This document shows, piece after piece, positions 52,303-62,719 of a stretch of 64,000 bases of DNA. A program made the position numbers and the translations under genes. Numbering within the stretch: position 1 is the stretch's first letter; each line of letters opens with the position of its first letter. This DNA is from Cryobacterium psychrophilum (GTDB lineage: Bacteria > Actinomycetota > Actinomycetes > Actinomycetales > Microbacteriaceae): contig NZ_SODI01000001.1 in the NCBI RefSeq assembly GCF_004365915.1, forward strand, positions 3,348,001 to 3,412,000, read 5' to 3'. Below the pieces are notes generated by a model. It was not told the origin of the DNA. It searched no databases and was given only the letters and a program-made list of their open reading frames with translations.

Positions 52303-52886
52303 TGAGCGACAATCTTGCACGAGTGCCACAGGCGGGTACCCCGGAGCGTTCGACAGAGCTCACCGGGGATCATCGCCGGTTTCAGATTGTCTCTCCCGCC
52401 TCGCGCCACCGTTCGCGCCCGCGCATCGTCTACGCACTCACGGCCATCGCCGGGGTCAGCGCCATCATCGTCGCGCAGCTTCTGCTGAGCGTTGGTATCT
52501 CCCAGGGCGCATACGAGATCTCCTCGCTGCAGGCCAGCCAGGCCGAGCTGGGTCGAACCGAGGCCAGCGTGAACGAGGACCTCGCGAGTGTCTCGTCGCC
52601 GCAGAGTCTCGCGGCCAATGCCGCTGCCCTCGGCATGGTCAGTAACTCCAACCCGGTGTACCTGAGGCTCTCCGACGGGGCAGTGCTCGGGGCTCCCAGC
52701 TCCGCCTCGGGTTCACACGCGGGTGCGGCGAGCCTCGTTCCAAACTCCCTGCTCGGAGATAACATCGTGCTCAGCCAGCTGTCCGCAGGCGCAGCCGGAG
52801 CCGACGTGGCCGGTGCGGTGTCTGCCGTTGCCGTGACCAGTGCACCCGTGGTTCCAGCGGGTCTGCCATCGCCGACGACCCGCTAG
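52302..52886 (+). CDS. ftsL: FtsL-like division protein
   Basis: 194 aa. A basic cytosolic start (SPASRHRSRPRIVYA) is followed by one membrane helix at about residues 46-67 (YALTAIAGVSAIIVAQLLL). A short coiled-coil-like stretch follows (YEISSLQASQAELGRTEASV), then NAAALGMVSNSNPVYLRL, the usual end of actinobacterial FtsL-type proteins. The remaining 65 or so residues form an Ala/Val/Ser-rich extension of unknown use. FtsL joins the FtsQBL complex that activates FtsWI. Identified mostly by position and topology. Confidence 0.85.
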   Translation: MSDNLARVPQAGTPERSTELTGDHRRFQIVSPASRHRSRPRIVYALTAIAGVSAIIVAQLLLSVGISQGAYEISSLQASQAELGRTEASVNEDLASVSSPQSLAANAAALGMVSNSNPVYLRLSDGAVLGAPSSASGSHAGAASLVPNSLLGDNIVLSQLSAGAAGADVAGAVSAVAVTSAPVVPAGLPSPTTR

Positions 52887-52910
52887 CGCGGCTCAGGTAA
52901 GGATTTGACC

Positions 52911-54719
52911 GTGTCCAATAAAGCCGTCCCGACCAGGCCGCACATTACCCGGTCAGCTCGGCGACGGGTGGCGGCCACAGTCGTCGTGTTGTTCATCATC
53001 ATGTCCGTCTTCGTCGCCAGGCTCGTCGATATCCAGGTTGTGCGTGCCGAAGCGCTCACCGCCGACTCCGTGGGCAACCGTTCGGTCGACCAGACCGTGT
53101 ACGGCAGTCGCGGCGGAATCGTCACGGAAGGCGGGGTCGTGCTCGCCGAATCGGTGATGCGCTACGATATCACCGTCTCACCCAAGAACGTGGGGAAGTT
53201 CACCAGGGCGATTGACGGGAGCGACAAGCGGGCGACGGTAACGGTCGCTCAGGCATCCGCAGAACTGGGCGCTGTCACCGGCCAAAGTGGCGACGCGATC
53301 CAGCTCATCATCTCCGATGCCCTCGCTGACAACCCCAAATCTGATTTCGCCTACATCACGAAACAGGTCGATGTTGACGCGCTTCGCGCCATCAACAAGC
53401 TCGATATTCCCTGGTTGTACCCGCGGACCAACCCCAGCCGGGTCTACCCGAACGGTGCCGTGGCGGGAAACATTGTCGGATTCGTGTCCGGGGAGGGCAA
53501 AGCCCAGGCGGGACTCGAAATCGGACAGGATGCCTGCCTGGCGAGCGAGAACGGCACGGAAACGTACCAGAAGGGAGCCGACGGCGTTCGGATCCCCGGG
53601 AGCAGCAACACGACGAAGGAGGCGGTGGACGGCGGAGACGTTGTCACGAGCATCGACTCTGATCTTCAGTTCTTCGTGCAGCAAACACTCGCCGCGCGGG
53701 CGCAGGAAACGGGTGCGGCGTGGGGTACAGCCGTTGTCCAGGATGCCAAGACGGGCAAGCTCCTCGCGGTCGCGGACTATCCATCCGTTGACCCCAATAA
53801 CGTCGGCGGCACCAGCGACCCCGACGACCGCGGCTCCCGTGCCTTCACGGAGTCCTTCGAACCCGGATCGACCCTTAAGGCCCTCACCGCGGCATCCGTG
53901 CTTGACGCCGGTGTTGCCGATCTGAATACCACGGTGCTGGCCCCGTATCGCTACCTGCCGTCGAACGGCGCCAACATCAACGACAGCCACCAGCACCCTG
54001 ACCAGCAGATGACGATGTCGGACGTGCTGGTCGACTCTTCCAACACGGGCATGTCCAAGTTCGGCGAGATGCTCACTGCGAAGCAACGCTACGACTACCT
54101 GACCAAGTTCGGCGTGGGAACATCCACCCGCGCCGGTTTCCCGCGGGAGGACGGTGGAATTCTTCATCCCTACCAGGAGTGGGACGCGCAGACCGCGTAT
54201 GCCACGATGTTTGGCCAGGGCCTCACGACCACCGCACTGCAGGTCGCCAGCATTTACCAGACGATAGCCAATGACGGTGTGCGGATGCCCGTCCAGCTCG
54301 TGGAAGGCTGCCGACACGCCGACGGTACGACCACGGGCCAGCCCGACACCACGGGAACGCGAGTTCTCTCCGAGAAGTCGGCCAACGAAACCTCCGAGGT
54401 GCTCGAAATGGTGTACAACAACAGCTGGGTGAGCAACGTTTGGAACATTCCCGGCTACCGAGTGGCCGCGAAAACCGGAACCGCGCAGATGCCCAATGGC
54501 AGGGGCGGCTATTCCAAGGGTTACCTCGTGTCCGTCTCGGGCTTTGCTCCAGCGGACGATCCTGAGTACGTCGTTTCGGTCAGCTTGGCCGACCCTGTTA
54601 AACTGAACTCGTCCGCCGCACCCGCTCCGGTCTTTCAGGAGGTCATGAGCCAGGTGTTGAAAAAGTACCGGGCGGTGCCCTCGGGGGATCCAGCCCCTGA
54701 CCTCCCCACCTCCCGGTGA
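52911..54719 (+). CDS. ftsI: Septal peptidoglycan transpeptidase FtsI (PBP3/PbpB)
   Basis: A class B penicillin-binding protein that cross-links septal peptidoglycan with FtsW. It has about 602 aa from GTG 52911 (AAGGA 7 nt upstream); a TTG at 52905 is less well placed. One membrane helix lies at about residues 20-38. The dimerisation region contains SRGGIVTEGGVVLAES. The active-site motifs are STLK (Ser320), SSN (376-378) and KTGT (521-524). No PASTA domains are present. All catalytic residues are intact. Confidence 0.96.
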   Translation: MSNKAVPTRPHITRSARRRVAATVVVLFIIMSVFVARLVDIQVVRAEALTADSVGNRSVDQTVYGSRGGIVTEGGVVLAESVMRYDITVSPKNVGKFTRAIDGSDKRATVTVAQASAELGAVTGQSGDAIQLIISDALADNPKSDFAYITKQVDVDALRAINKLDIPWLYPRTNPSRVYPNGAVAGNIVGFVSGEGKAQAGLEIGQDACLASENGTETYQKGADGVRIPGSSNTTKEAVDGGDVVTSIDSDLQFFVQQTLAARAQETGAAWGTAVVQDAKTGKLLAVADYPSVDPNNVGGTSDPDDRGSRAFTESFEPGSTLKALTAASVLDAGVADLNTTVLAPYRYLPSNGANINDSHQHPDQQMTMSDVLVDSSNTGMSKFGEMLTAKQRYDYLTKFGVGTSTRAGFPREDGGILHPYQEWDAQTAYATMFGQGLTTTALQVASIYQTIANDGVRMPVQLVEGCRHADGTTTGQPDTTGTRVLSEKSANETSEVLEMVYNNSWVSNVWNIPGYRVAAKTGTAQMPNGRGGYSKGYLVSVSGFAPADDPEYVVSVSLADPVKLNSSAAPAPVFQEVMSQVLKKYRAVPSGDPAPDLPTSR

Positions 54720-54723
54720 GAAA

Positions 54724-56277
54724 GTGAGCCCTGTGACCAACCTGGCACCCTCGGCTCTCCGTCCCCAGCATCCCGTTCCGCGGTCGTTGTCGGGACTCGT
54801 CGAAGAATTCAACCTTGAAGCGCACGGCGACCTCGCCGACGTCTTTGTAACCGGTGTGAGCCTCAGCTCGCGAACGGTGCAACCCGGCGACCTCTACGTC
54901 GGCGTCGCCGGCCAACACAGCCACGGTGCGTCCTATGCCGCCGCTGCCCGCGAGGCGGGAGCTGTTGCCATACTGACCGACGAACGGGGGGCACGCCTGG
55001 CCGCAGAGAGCGGCCTGCCGATTATCGTCACCGAGAACGCTCGGGCGGCACTGGGGACGATAGCGGCATGGATATATCGCACCGAGGAAAACCCCGCCAC
55101 GTTCTTCGCGGTCACAGGAACGAACGGCAAGACCAGTGTCGTGTACCTGCTGTTCGGCATCCTGAACCAGCTCGGCGTCACATCGGGCCTGACGTCCACG
55201 GCGGAACGACGCATCGGTGACCTGGCCGTCACCAGTTCACTGACAACACCGGAGGCCAGCGAGCTGCACGCGCTGCTCGCTCGAATGCGAGAGGCAGAGG
55301 TGCGCGCCGTCGGCATAGAGGTCTCGGCGCAGGCCCTCAGTCGTCACCGCGTGGACGGCCTCGTCTTCGACGTGGCCGGGTTCACGAACCTGAGCCACGA
55401 CCACCTCGACGATTACGCGGCCATGGATGATTACTTCCAGGCCAAACTCGAGCTCTTCACCCCGGATCGCTCTCGGCGTGGTGTCGTCACCGTCGACTCG
55501 GTCTGGGGCCAGCGCATCGTCGCCGAGTGCCGTATTCCCGTGACGACGATCAGCAACCATGCGGATGTCCCCGCCGACTGGCGCATGACCGTTGTGGGCG
55601 AGAATGCCACCTACACAGAATTCGTTCTCGAGGGTCCCGGCGCGCGCCGCCTGCAGACCCGCGTGCCGCTCATGGGCTGGTACATGGCAGCCAACGCCGC
55701 CCTTGCAATCGTGATGCTCGTGGAATCAGGTTTCGACCTCGACCAAATCGCTCATGCCCTGGAGCGCGATGGTGGCATCGATGCGTACATTCCGGGGCGT
55801 GCCGAGCTCATCTCCGGATCCACGGGACCGCTCGTCTACGTTGATTACGGACACAGTCCTGATGCGTTCCTGAACACGCTCGCCGCCATTCGAAAGTTCA
55901 CGCCGGGGCGCCTCATCATGTTGTTCGGTGCCGACGGTGACCGCGACGCGACCAAGCGGGCCGACATGGGCGCCATTGCCGCTCGCGGTGCAGACGTCGT
56001 TGTTGTGACCGACTTTCATCCCCGCTTCGAAGACCCGGCGAGCATCCGCGCCGCGCTGTTGGACGCGGCTCGTGCAGCCGTTCCCAACGGTGAATTCTAC
56101 GAAGTCGCCAATCCGCAAGCGGCATTCCGCCAGGCGTTGGCGCTTGCCGGTGAGGGCGATGCGATCCTGTACGCTGGCCCCGGCCACGAAAACTATCATG
56201 AGGTTGCCGGTGTCAAGATTCCCTATTCAGCTCGTGACGATTCTCGCCAGGCGCTCCGTGACGCAGGGTGGCTGTAA
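54724..56277 (+). CDS. murE: UDP-MurNAc-dipeptide ligase MurE
   Basis: Adds the third amino acid of the stem peptide. The 517 aa protein has the P-loop TGTNGKTSV (about residues 137-145), TTPEAS, EVSAQALSRHRVDG, and the C-terminal domain with VDYGHSPDAF. At the substrate-determining site (430-434) it reads DFHPR, where diaminopimelate enzymes have DDNPR. This suggests another diamino acid such as 2,4-diaminobutyrate, ornithine or lysine, as known for Microbacteriaceae. Start is GTG 54724, or GTG 54733. Confidence 0.95.
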   Translation: MSPVTNLAPSALRPQHPVPRSLSGLVEEFNLEAHGDLADVFVTGVSLSSRTVQPGDLYVGVAGQHSHGASYAAAAREAGAVAILTDERGARLAAESGLPIIVTENARAALGTIAAWIYRTEENPATFFAVTGTNGKTSVVYLLFGILNQLGVTSGLTSTAERRIGDLAVTSSLTTPEASELHALLARMREAEVRAVGIEVSAQALSRHRVDGLVFDVAGFTNLSHDHLDDYAAMDDYFQAKLELFTPDRSRRGVVTVDSVWGQRIVAECRIPVTTISNHADVPADWRMTVVGENATYTEFVLEGPGARRLQTRVPLMGWYMAANAALAIVMLVESGFDLDQIAHALERDGGIDAYIPGRAELISGSTGPLVYVDYGHSPDAFLNTLAAIRKFTPGRLIMLFGADGDRDATKRADMGAIAARGADVVVVTDFHPRFEDPASIRAALLDAARAAVPNGEFYEVANPQAAFRQALALAGEGDAILYAGPGHENYHEVAGVKIPYSARDDSRQALRDAGWL

Positions 56278-57690
56278 GTGATTGCCCTTTCCCTGCGCGA
56301 CATCGCCGACACCGTCGACGGTGTGCTCCACCTACCGGCGGGCGAGGCGGACCCCGAGCGACTCGTGAACGGAAGCGTGCAAACCGACTCCCGTGAAGTC
56401 GTGCAGGGCTCGATCTTCGTCGCCAAGCCCGGCGCAACGACCGACGGTCACCTCTACGCTCCGCTTGCGGCGGAGCGCGGCGCCGTGCTCCTGCTCGTCG
56501 AACGCGTGCTTGACCTTCCCGTGGCCCAAATCGTGGTCGCCGACGTGGTTGTGGCTCTCGGATCGCTCGCGTCGACCGTCGTATCCCGAGTGCGCTCGGA
56601 GGGCCGACTCAAGGTCGTGGCCGTCACCGGTTCGAATGGCAAGACAACGACCAAGAACCTGCTTCGCGAGATTCTCGAACGCGTCGGTCCAACCGTGGCC
56701 GCCCGGGGATCCTTCAATAACCAGGTCGGTGCCCCCATGACCATGCTGGAGGTCACTCACGACACGGCGTACCTCGTCGTGGAAATGGGCGCGAGCGCGG
56801 TCGGGGCGATTGCCCGACTCGTTGGTCTCGTGCGACCTGATATCGGCATCGTGCTCTCGGTCGGCCTGGCGCATGCCGGCGAATTCGGGGACCTCGATGC
56901 GACGGTGCGCGCGAAATCCGAAATGGTGACCGAGCTGTTGCCAACGGATGTCGCAGTGTTGAACGCGGACGACCCCCGCGTCGCCCACATGAGTGAAAAG
57001 ACCGGCGCCCTCGTCGTCTTCTTCGGTGAATACGGCAACGCGATGGTACGCGCGACCGATGTGCGTGCCAGCCGCGCCGGAACCACCTTCGTGCTGCACC
57101 TCACCTCCGGCGAGTTCCGCCCGGTGACATTTCGGGTCCTCGGCGAACATCATGTGATGAACGCCCTTGCGGCTGCCGCGGCAGCCGAAGTGCTCGGCGT
57201 TCCCCTCGATATCATCGTGGCCGGGCTGGAATCCGTGCAGCGGGCCGAGCGCTGGCGCATGGAGGTTCTGGGTGGGCGCGATAACGTCACGGTCATCAAC
57301 GATGCCTATAACGCGAGCCCCGACTCGATGACGGCGGCGCTCAAGACCCTGGCGCAGATTGCTGAGCCGGGTAGCCGCACCATCGCCGTTCTCGGTGAGA
57401 TGGCCGAGCTCGGTTCTCTGGCGGGGGAGGAGCACGATCGCGTCGGCCTGCTCGCCGTTCGTCTCAACATTTCGCAGGTGATCGTTGTTGGTCAAGGCGC
57501 ACGGCGCATGCATATCAGCACGATCAATGAGGGATCGTGGGACGGCGAATCCGCCTACGTCGACACAGCGGACGAAGCCTTTGAGCTGCTGCGCACCCTC
57601 GTGCAGCCTGGCGACACCGTCCTGGTGAAGTCATCAAATTCCGCGGGACTGCGTTTCCTGGGTGACCGGTTGGGAGACCTTTTCTCGTGA
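56278..57690 (+). CDS. murF: UDP-MurNAc-tripeptide D-Ala-D-Ala ligase MurF
   Basis: Adds D-Ala-D-Ala to complete the pentapeptide precursor. The 470 aa protein has a domain 1 with [20 protein letters not shown], the P-loop [44 protein letters not shown], and the domain 3 start [17 protein letters not shown]. The GTG follows the murE TAA directly, with no gap. The stop overlaps the mraY GTG by 4 bp. Confidence 0.96.
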   Translation: MIALSLRDIADTVDGVLHLPAGEADPERLVNGSVQTDSREVVQGSIFVAKPGATTDGHLYAPLAAERGAVLLLVERVLDLPVAQIVVADVVVALGSLASTVVSRVRSEGRLKVVAVTGSNGKTTTKNLLREILERVGPTVAARGSFNNQVGAPMTMLEVTHDTAYLVVEMGASAVGAIARLVGLVRPDIGIVLSVGLAHAGEFGDLDATVRAKSEMVTELLPTDVAVLNADDPRVAHMSEKTGALVVFFGEYGNAMVRATDVRASRAGTTFVLHLTSGEFRPVTFRVLGEHHVMNALAAAAAAEVLGVPLDIIVAGLESVQRAERWRMEVLGGRDNVTVINDAYNASPDSMTAALKTLAQIAEPGSRTIAVLGEMAELGSLAGEEHDRVGLLAVRLNISQVIVVGQGARRMHISTINEGSWDGESAYVDTADEAFELLRTLVQPGDTVLVKSSNSAGLRFLGDRLGDLFS

Positions 57691-58793
57691 GAGCACTATT
57701 GCTGGCCGGCGCGCTGTCGCTCGCCTTCACCCTCTTTCTGACACCGCTGTTCATCCGGCTGTTCCACAAGCTCGGCTGGGGACAGTTCATCCGCGACGAC
57801 GGCCCCAAGAGCCACCATGCCAAGCGCGGCACCGCCACGATGGGTGGCATCATCCTCATCTTCGGCGTCGTGATCAGCTTCTTCACCGCCAAGCTCAGCC
57901 AGGGGGAGCCGATCACGGCCTCCCCGTTGCTGGTGCTGTTCATGATGGTCGGTCTCGGTCTCGTCGGTTTCGTCGACGACTTCCTCAAGACCCGCAACCA
58001 GCGAAGCCTGGGGCTGGGCGGCTGGTCCAAGATCGCCGGCCAGGTGCTCGTGGCCGGCGTGTTTGCCTGGCTGTCGCTCCAGTTCCCGAACAGGAACGGC
58101 CTGACGCCCGCGTCAACGCACGTCTCATTCATCCGTGACACGTCGCTGGACTTCATGAACCTCGGCGCGATCCTGGGCCTGATCGTGTTCATCGTGTGGA
58201 TCTGCCTCATCGTCGCCGCGACGTCCAACAGTGTCAATGTCACGGACGGCCTTGATGGGCTCGCGACGGGCTCGTCGATCCTGGCGATCGGATCCTTCAT
58301 CGTGATCGGATTCTGGCAGTTCAACCAGTCCTGCTTCAGCGGCGGTTCCGATTCGACCGACCTGTATCGGTGCTACGAAATTCGTGATCCCCTGGACCTC
58401 GCTGTCGTATCGGCCGCTATCGTCGGTGGACTGATCGGATTCCTGTGGTGGAATACCTCTCCCGCCAAGATCTTCCTCGGCGATACCGGATCGCTGGCCA
58501 TCGGTGGCGCACTCGCCGCCCTCGCTGTCCTCAGCCGCACCGAGCTCCTCCTGGTGCTCATCGGTGGTCTCTTCGTGATCGAGTCCGGCTCCGTCATCGT
58601 GCAGCGCGCCTACTTCAAGGTCACTCGGGGAAAGCGCATCTTCCTGATGAGTCCCATCCACCACCACTTCGAGCTCAAGGGCTGGGCGGAGGTCACGGTC
58701 GTCGTGCGCTTCTGGATCATCGGCGGTCTGCTCGTCGCCGCCGGTGTTGGCACGTTCTACCTTGAGTGGCTTTCGGCGGTTCCGACCCGATGA
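57687..58793 (+). CDS. mraY: Phospho-MurNAc-pentapeptide transferase MraY
   Basis: An integral membrane enzyme that makes lipid I from UDP-MurNAc-pentapeptide and undecaprenyl phosphate. The 368 aa protein has about ten helices. Signatures are [37 protein letters not shown] (catalytic Asp pair), [14 protein letters not shown], and the C-terminal [18 protein letters not shown]. All are conserved. GTG start overlaps the murF stop, and the murD ATG overlaps its TGA. Confidence 0.97.
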   Translation: MRALLLAGALSLAFTLFLTPLFIRLFHKLGWGQFIRDDGPKSHHAKRGTATMGGIILIFGVVISFFTAKLSQGEPITASPLLVLFMMVGLGLVGFVDDFLKTRNQRSLGLGGWSKIAGQVLVAGVFAWLSLQFPNRNGLTPASTHVSFIRDTSLDFMNLGAILGLIVFIVWICLIVAATSNSVNVTDGLDGLATGSSILAIGSFIVIGFWQFNQSCFSGGSDSTDLYRCYEIRDPLDLAVVSAAIVGGLIGFLWWNTSPAKIFLGDTGSLAIGGALAALAVLSRTELLLVLIGGLFVIESGSVIVQRAYFKVTRGKRIFLMSPIHHHFELKGWAEVTVVVRFWIIGGLLVAAGVGTFYLEWLSAVPTR

Positions 58794-60295
58794 GTGAGAT
58801 TCCTGTCGCCGGTGTCCCGGCGAGCCGACTCGACGGGCTCACGAGCTGGCACGCCGATTGGACAAACCTGCGGGTGGCCGTGCTCGGACTGGGCGTCACC
58901 GGTTTCGCGGCCGCGGATACCCTGGCCGAACTCGGAGCAGATGTTCTCGTGGTCGCGTCCGGTGGCCCCGACGAACGTGCGCAGCTCCTGAACGTGCTCG
59001 GCGTCGCCCTGGTGCAGTCCGACCTCAGCGAGGTCCCCGCGGAGTTGGCGGCGCACCAGGCGGACCTTGTCATCGTGTCACCCGGCTTTCACCCGGACCA
59101 CGTGCTCCTCAACTGGGCACGCGCGCAGGGCATCGCGGTGTGGGGCGACATCGAGCTGGCCTGGCGATTGCGCAACAAGATGGGAGTTCCTGCCGAGTGG
59201 CTGCTCGTGACGGGCACCAACGGCAAGACCACCACCGTGCAGCTTGCGGCGACGATGCTCGCTTCCGCCGGCTACCGGGTCGCACCGTGCGGCAATATCG
59301 GCGTGCCCGTACTCGACGCCATCCGGGACCCGCAGGGCTGGGACGTGCTCGTGGTTGAGCTTTCGAGCTACCAGCTGCACCACCTGCCCCGCACCGGGCC
59401 GGGAGCCCTGCAACCCTGGTCGAGTGTCTGCCTGAATGTGGCGGACGACCACCTGGACTGGCACGGTTCGGCCGAGGCCTACCGGGAGGCGAAGGCAACC
59501 GTCTACTTCAACACCGGGGTCGCCTGCATTTACAACAAAGCGGATGCGGCGACACTGCGAATGGTCGAGAACGCCGAGGTTCGGGAAGGGGCACGGGCGA
59601 TTGGCTTCGGCCTTGGCGTGCCGGGTCCGAGCGAACTGGGCATCGTCGAAGGCATCCTGTGTGATCGTGCCTTCCTGGACGACCGCTTTGAGCAGGCACT
59701 GGAATTAGCCACGCTCACGGAGCTTGCCGGTGCGGGCCTGTCGGCGCCCCACGTCGTTGCCGACGTGCTCGCAGCGAGCGCTCTCGCTCGTTCCTTTGGC
59801 GTTGACCCGGAAACGGTGCGGTCCGCGCTTGTTACGTTCCACCTTGATGCCCACCGGATCGAGGTGGTGGCCCTTCATGAAGGAATCCACTGGATCGATG
59901 ATTCAAAGGCTACGAACCCGCACGCCGCCGACGCTTCACTTGCGTCGTTCGACTCCGTGGTCTGGCTCGTCGGCGGCCTGCTCAAGGGCGTGAACGTCGA
60001 TGAGCTCGTTCGCAAGCACGCCTCCCGTTTGCGGGGAGCGGTCATCATCGGGGTCGACCGACTGGCGCTGCGTGACGCATTTGCGCGACACGCGCCCCTG
60101 GTGCCGGTCTTTGAGGTCGAGTCAGACGACACTGAACAGGTCATGCCGGGAGCAGTCAGACTGGCTGCAAGCGTGGCCCGGGCCGGCGACGTGGTTTTGC
60201 TGGCCCCGGCGGCGGCGTCGATGGATCAGTTCAACAGTTACGCCGAGCGGGGTAAAGCGTTCAATCAGGCCGTACATCAATTTCTTGGAAGGTGA
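58790..60295 (+). CDS. murD: UDP-MurNAc-aminoacyl D-glutamate ligase MurD
   Basis: Adds D-Glu to the first stem-peptide residue. It has 501 aa from ATG 58790 in an ATGA overlap with mraY. Domain 1 has [19 protein letters not shown]. The P-loop is [15 protein letters not shown], with VELSSYQLH and [12 protein letters not shown]. Domain 3 contains [17 protein letters not shown]. The C-terminus reads [19 protein letters not shown]. Intact and of usual length. Confidence 0.96.
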   Translation: MSEIPVAGVPASRLDGLTSWHADWTNLRVAVLGLGVTGFAAADTLAELGADVLVVASGGPDERAQLLNVLGVALVQSDLSEVPAELAAHQADLVIVSPGFHPDHVLLNWARAQGIAVWGDIELAWRLRNKMGVPAEWLLVTGTNGKTTTVQLAATMLASAGYRVAPCGNIGVPVLDAIRDPQGWDVLVVELSSYQLHHLPRTGPGALQPWSSVCLNVADDHLDWHGSAEAYREAKATVYFNTGVACIYNKADAATLRMVENAEVREGARAIGFGLGVPGPSELGIVEGILCDRAFLDDRFEQALELATLTELAGAGLSAPHVVADVLAASALARSFGVDPETVRSALVTFHLDAHRIEVVALHEGIHWIDDSKATNPHAADASLASFDSVVWLVGGLLKGVNVDELVRKHASRLRGAVIIGVDRLALRDAFARHAPLVPVFEVESDDTEQVMPGAVRLAASVARAGDVVLLAPAAASMDQFNSYAERGKAFNQAVHQFLGR

Positions 60296-60297
60296 GC

Positions 60298-61545
60298 ATG
60301 GCCACCGTCCCACGCACGGGGCCGCGGCGTCCCGCGGCGGCCCCCACGCCGACAGCAGAAGAGCCCCAGAGCATCCACGCCAGGGGCGTGTCAGCGCGTA
60401 TCAGCGTCGGCCGGTTGTTCAAGGCAGAGTCCACGAACTACTTCCTGCTGCTCGGCACGACGATGTTCCTGGTTGCCTTCGGGCTCGTCATGGTGCTCTC
60501 CTCATCGTCCGTTGACTCCTACCTGGCCAACGCCGGTTTCTTTGGCGGAATCATTCGGCAGGGCGTGTTTGCGCTCATCGGCGTGCCCCTCATGCTTCTG
60601 GCGAGCCACATGCCGATCGCATTCTGGAAGCGCGTGGCCTGGCCTGCCCTTCTTATCGCGTCATTCCTGCAGTGCCTCGTGGTGTTCACTCCCATGGGCT
60701 ACACCATTGCCGGCAACACCAACTGGTTGTCCATCGGCGGAATACAATTCCAGCCGTCCGAGGGCATCAAGATGGCCCTCGTCGTGTGGCTGGGCATGAT
60801 CCTGGAGCAGAAGAAAGACCGCCTCGACGACTGGCGCCACGTTTTCATTCCCGTCTTCGGCGTCGGTGGGGGCTCCGTGTTGCTCGTCATGATTGGCGGC
60901 GACCTTGGAACAGTCATGATCATGGCCGGGCTGCTGTTCGGCGCGCTGTTCTTCGCCGGCGTGAAGCTGCGACTGCTGGCCGCTCCCATCGCGGTCGGCG
61001 CGCTGGGAGCCGTCATCCTCGCACTGACCAGCAGTAACCGCCTCACGCGCATCATGAGCTTCGTCAACGAGGGCTGCGACCAACTCACCGGACCAATTTC
61101 TGCGAGCTGCTGGCAGCCGCTGCACGGCACCTGGGCCCTCGCCAATGGTGGCATCCTCGGTGTGGGGCTCGGCAACTCGAAGGCCAAATGGTCCTGGCTC
61201 CCCGCAGCAGACAACGACTACATTTTTGCCATCATCGGGGAGGAACTCGGACTCATCGGCGCCATCGTCGTGCTGTGCATGTTCGTCCTGCTCGCGTTCG
61301 CTTTCCTTCGTGTAATGCGTGCGAGCACGAGTGTCATGGCCCGCATCACGACGGCCGCCGTCATGGTGTGGATAATCGGACAGGCGCTCGTGAACATCGG
61401 CGTGGTGCTCGGAGTCTTCCCCGTGCTCGGGGTTCCACTACCGCTCATCTCGGCCGGAGGCACCGCCCTGATGACCACACTCGTGGCAATTGGAATCGTC
61501 TTGTCCTTTGCGCGGGGCCAGCACACAGGGAGTACCGCAAAGTGA
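60298..61545 (+). CDS. ftsW: SEDS peptidoglycan polymerase FtsW
   Basis: Polymerises lipid II into septal glycan strands with FtsI. It has about 415 aa from ATG 60298 (GGAAGG 5 nt upstream); GTG 60292 is the other choice. It has about ten membrane helices after an N-terminal cytosolic tail of 40 residues. SEDS motifs are AGNTNWLSIGGIQFQPSEG, GGDLGTVMIM, ALANGGILGVGLGNSK, DNDYIFAIIGEELGLIGA and the C-terminal GVPLPLISAGGTALM. The murG GTG overlaps the stop. Confidence 0.96.
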   Translation: MATVPRTGPRRPAAAPTPTAEEPQSIHARGVSARISVGRLFKAESTNYFLLLGTTMFLVAFGLVMVLSSSSVDSYLANAGFFGGIIRQGVFALIGVPLMLLASHMPIAFWKRVAWPALLIASFLQCLVVFTPMGYTIAGNTNWLSIGGIQFQPSEGIKMALVVWLGMILEQKKDRLDDWRHVFIPVFGVGGGSVLLVMIGGDLGTVMIMAGLLFGALFFAGVKLRLLAAPIAVGALGAVILALTSSNRLTRIMSFVNEGCDQLTGPISASCWQPLHGTWALANGGILGVGLGNSKAKWSWLPAADNDYIFAIIGEELGLIGAIVVLCMFVLLAFAFLRVMRASTSVMARITTAAVMVWIIGQALVNIGVVLGVFPVLGVPLPLISAGGTALMTTLVAIGIVLSFARGQHTGSTAK

Positions 61546-62609
61546 CCACCTATCTTCTGGCCGGCGGCGGCACCGCGGGCCATGTGAACCCGCTGCTCGC
61601 CATTGCCGATGCGCTTCGAGCCCGGGAACCGGACGCCGTCATCATTGCCCTGGGCACGAGCGAAGGCCTCGAGGCACGGCTGGTTCCGGCGCGCGGGTAC
61701 GAACTCGTTTTCGTGCCCCGAGTACCGTTTCCTCGCCGCCTGAACCGGTTGGCCTTCAGCTTTCCCGCTCGGTTCAACGCGGCCGTGAGCGGCGTGGCCG
61801 ACCTCATCCGTTCGCGTGGCGTCGATGTTGTCGTCGGTTTTGGAGGGTTCGTTTCGACGCCCGCCTATCTGGCGGCGCGTCGCCTGCGCGTGCCCATTGT
61901 GATCCACGAGGCGAACGCGAAGCCGGGACTGGCCAACAAGCTCGGCGCCCTCTTCACCACGAAGGTCGGCGTCGCCTTTGCCGGAACCTCCATTCGGCAC
62001 GCGCATTTCGTGGGGATGCCGTTGCGGCCCGAGATCGAACGTCTCGACCGGGCCGCCATGCGCGAGGAGGCGGAGAATTTCTTCGGTCTTGATCACGGCC
62101 GTAAGACGCTCCTCGTGACGGGGGGGTCCCTCGGCGCCCGGCGGCTCAACAACACGATTCTCGAGAGTGCCCCGGCGCTCGTTGCGGCCGGATGGCAGGT
62201 GCTTCATATTCAGGGGGACCGCGGCGAGGTGGCAGATCCGCACCTCGATCACTATCGACTGGTCGACTACTGCGACCGAATGGACCTCGCTTTGGCGGCC
62301 GCCGATTTCGCGGTCTCGCGGGCCGGCGCGGCCACGGTCAGTGAACTGTGCGCCCTCGGAATTCCCGCCGTATATGTGCCGTACCCCGTGGGAAATGGGG
62401 AACAGCGTTTCAACGCCGCGGATGTCATTGCTGCCGGCGGCGCCCTGCTCGTCGACGACGCGGAATTTCTCCCGGGCTGGGTGATCGACTCGCTCGTTCC
62501 GCTCCTGGCCGACACCCACCGCGTGGAAGCCATGGGCACGGCCGCCGCCTCGGTGGGGATTCGTGATGGGTCGGCCCGGATGCTCGAACTCATCATCCAG
62601 GCTCACTGA
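61542..62609 (+). CDS. murG: UDP-GlcNAc:lipid I GlcNAc transferase MurG
   Basis: Makes lipid II on the inner membrane face. It has 355 aa from GTG 61542, which overlaps the ftsW TGA; a longer open frame lies within ftsW and is rejected. Motifs are the G-loop LLAGGGTAGHVNPLLAIADA, GFGGFVSTPAYLAA, HEANAKPGLANKLGA, VTGGSLGARRLNN, and the donor-binding SRAGAATVSELCALGIPAVY with GEQRFNAA. Confidence 0.96.
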   Translation: MTTYLLAGGGTAGHVNPLLAIADALRAREPDAVIIALGTSEGLEARLVPARGYELVFVPRVPFPRRLNRLAFSFPARFNAAVSGVADLIRSRGVDVVVGFGGFVSTPAYLAARRLRVPIVIHEANAKPGLANKLGALFTTKVGVAFAGTSIRHAHFVGMPLRPEIERLDRAAMREEAENFFGLDHGRKTLLVTGGSLGARRLNNTILESAPALVAAGWQVLHIQGDRGEVADPHLDHYRLVDYCDRMDLALAAADFAVSRAGAATVSELCALGIPAVYVPYPVGNGEQRFNAADVIAAGGALLVDDAEFLPGWVIDSLVPLLADTHRVEAMGTAAASVGIRDGSARMLELIIQAH

Positions 62610-62719
62610 ATACCAACCGCTTCACCGCTCACCCGATCACCGCGTAACGTTGTAGACGAAGCGCCAAGTTGTTCCCAACGTATTGAAGAAACACCAAGCC
62701 GAGAAGAGCGTATACACCC

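Noticed and set aside
62610..62719. Promoter for murC at GTATAC (62710-62715)
   Set aside because: It lies only a few bases before the GTG, so a start site would fall inside the gene; no alternative -10/-35 pair is convincing.
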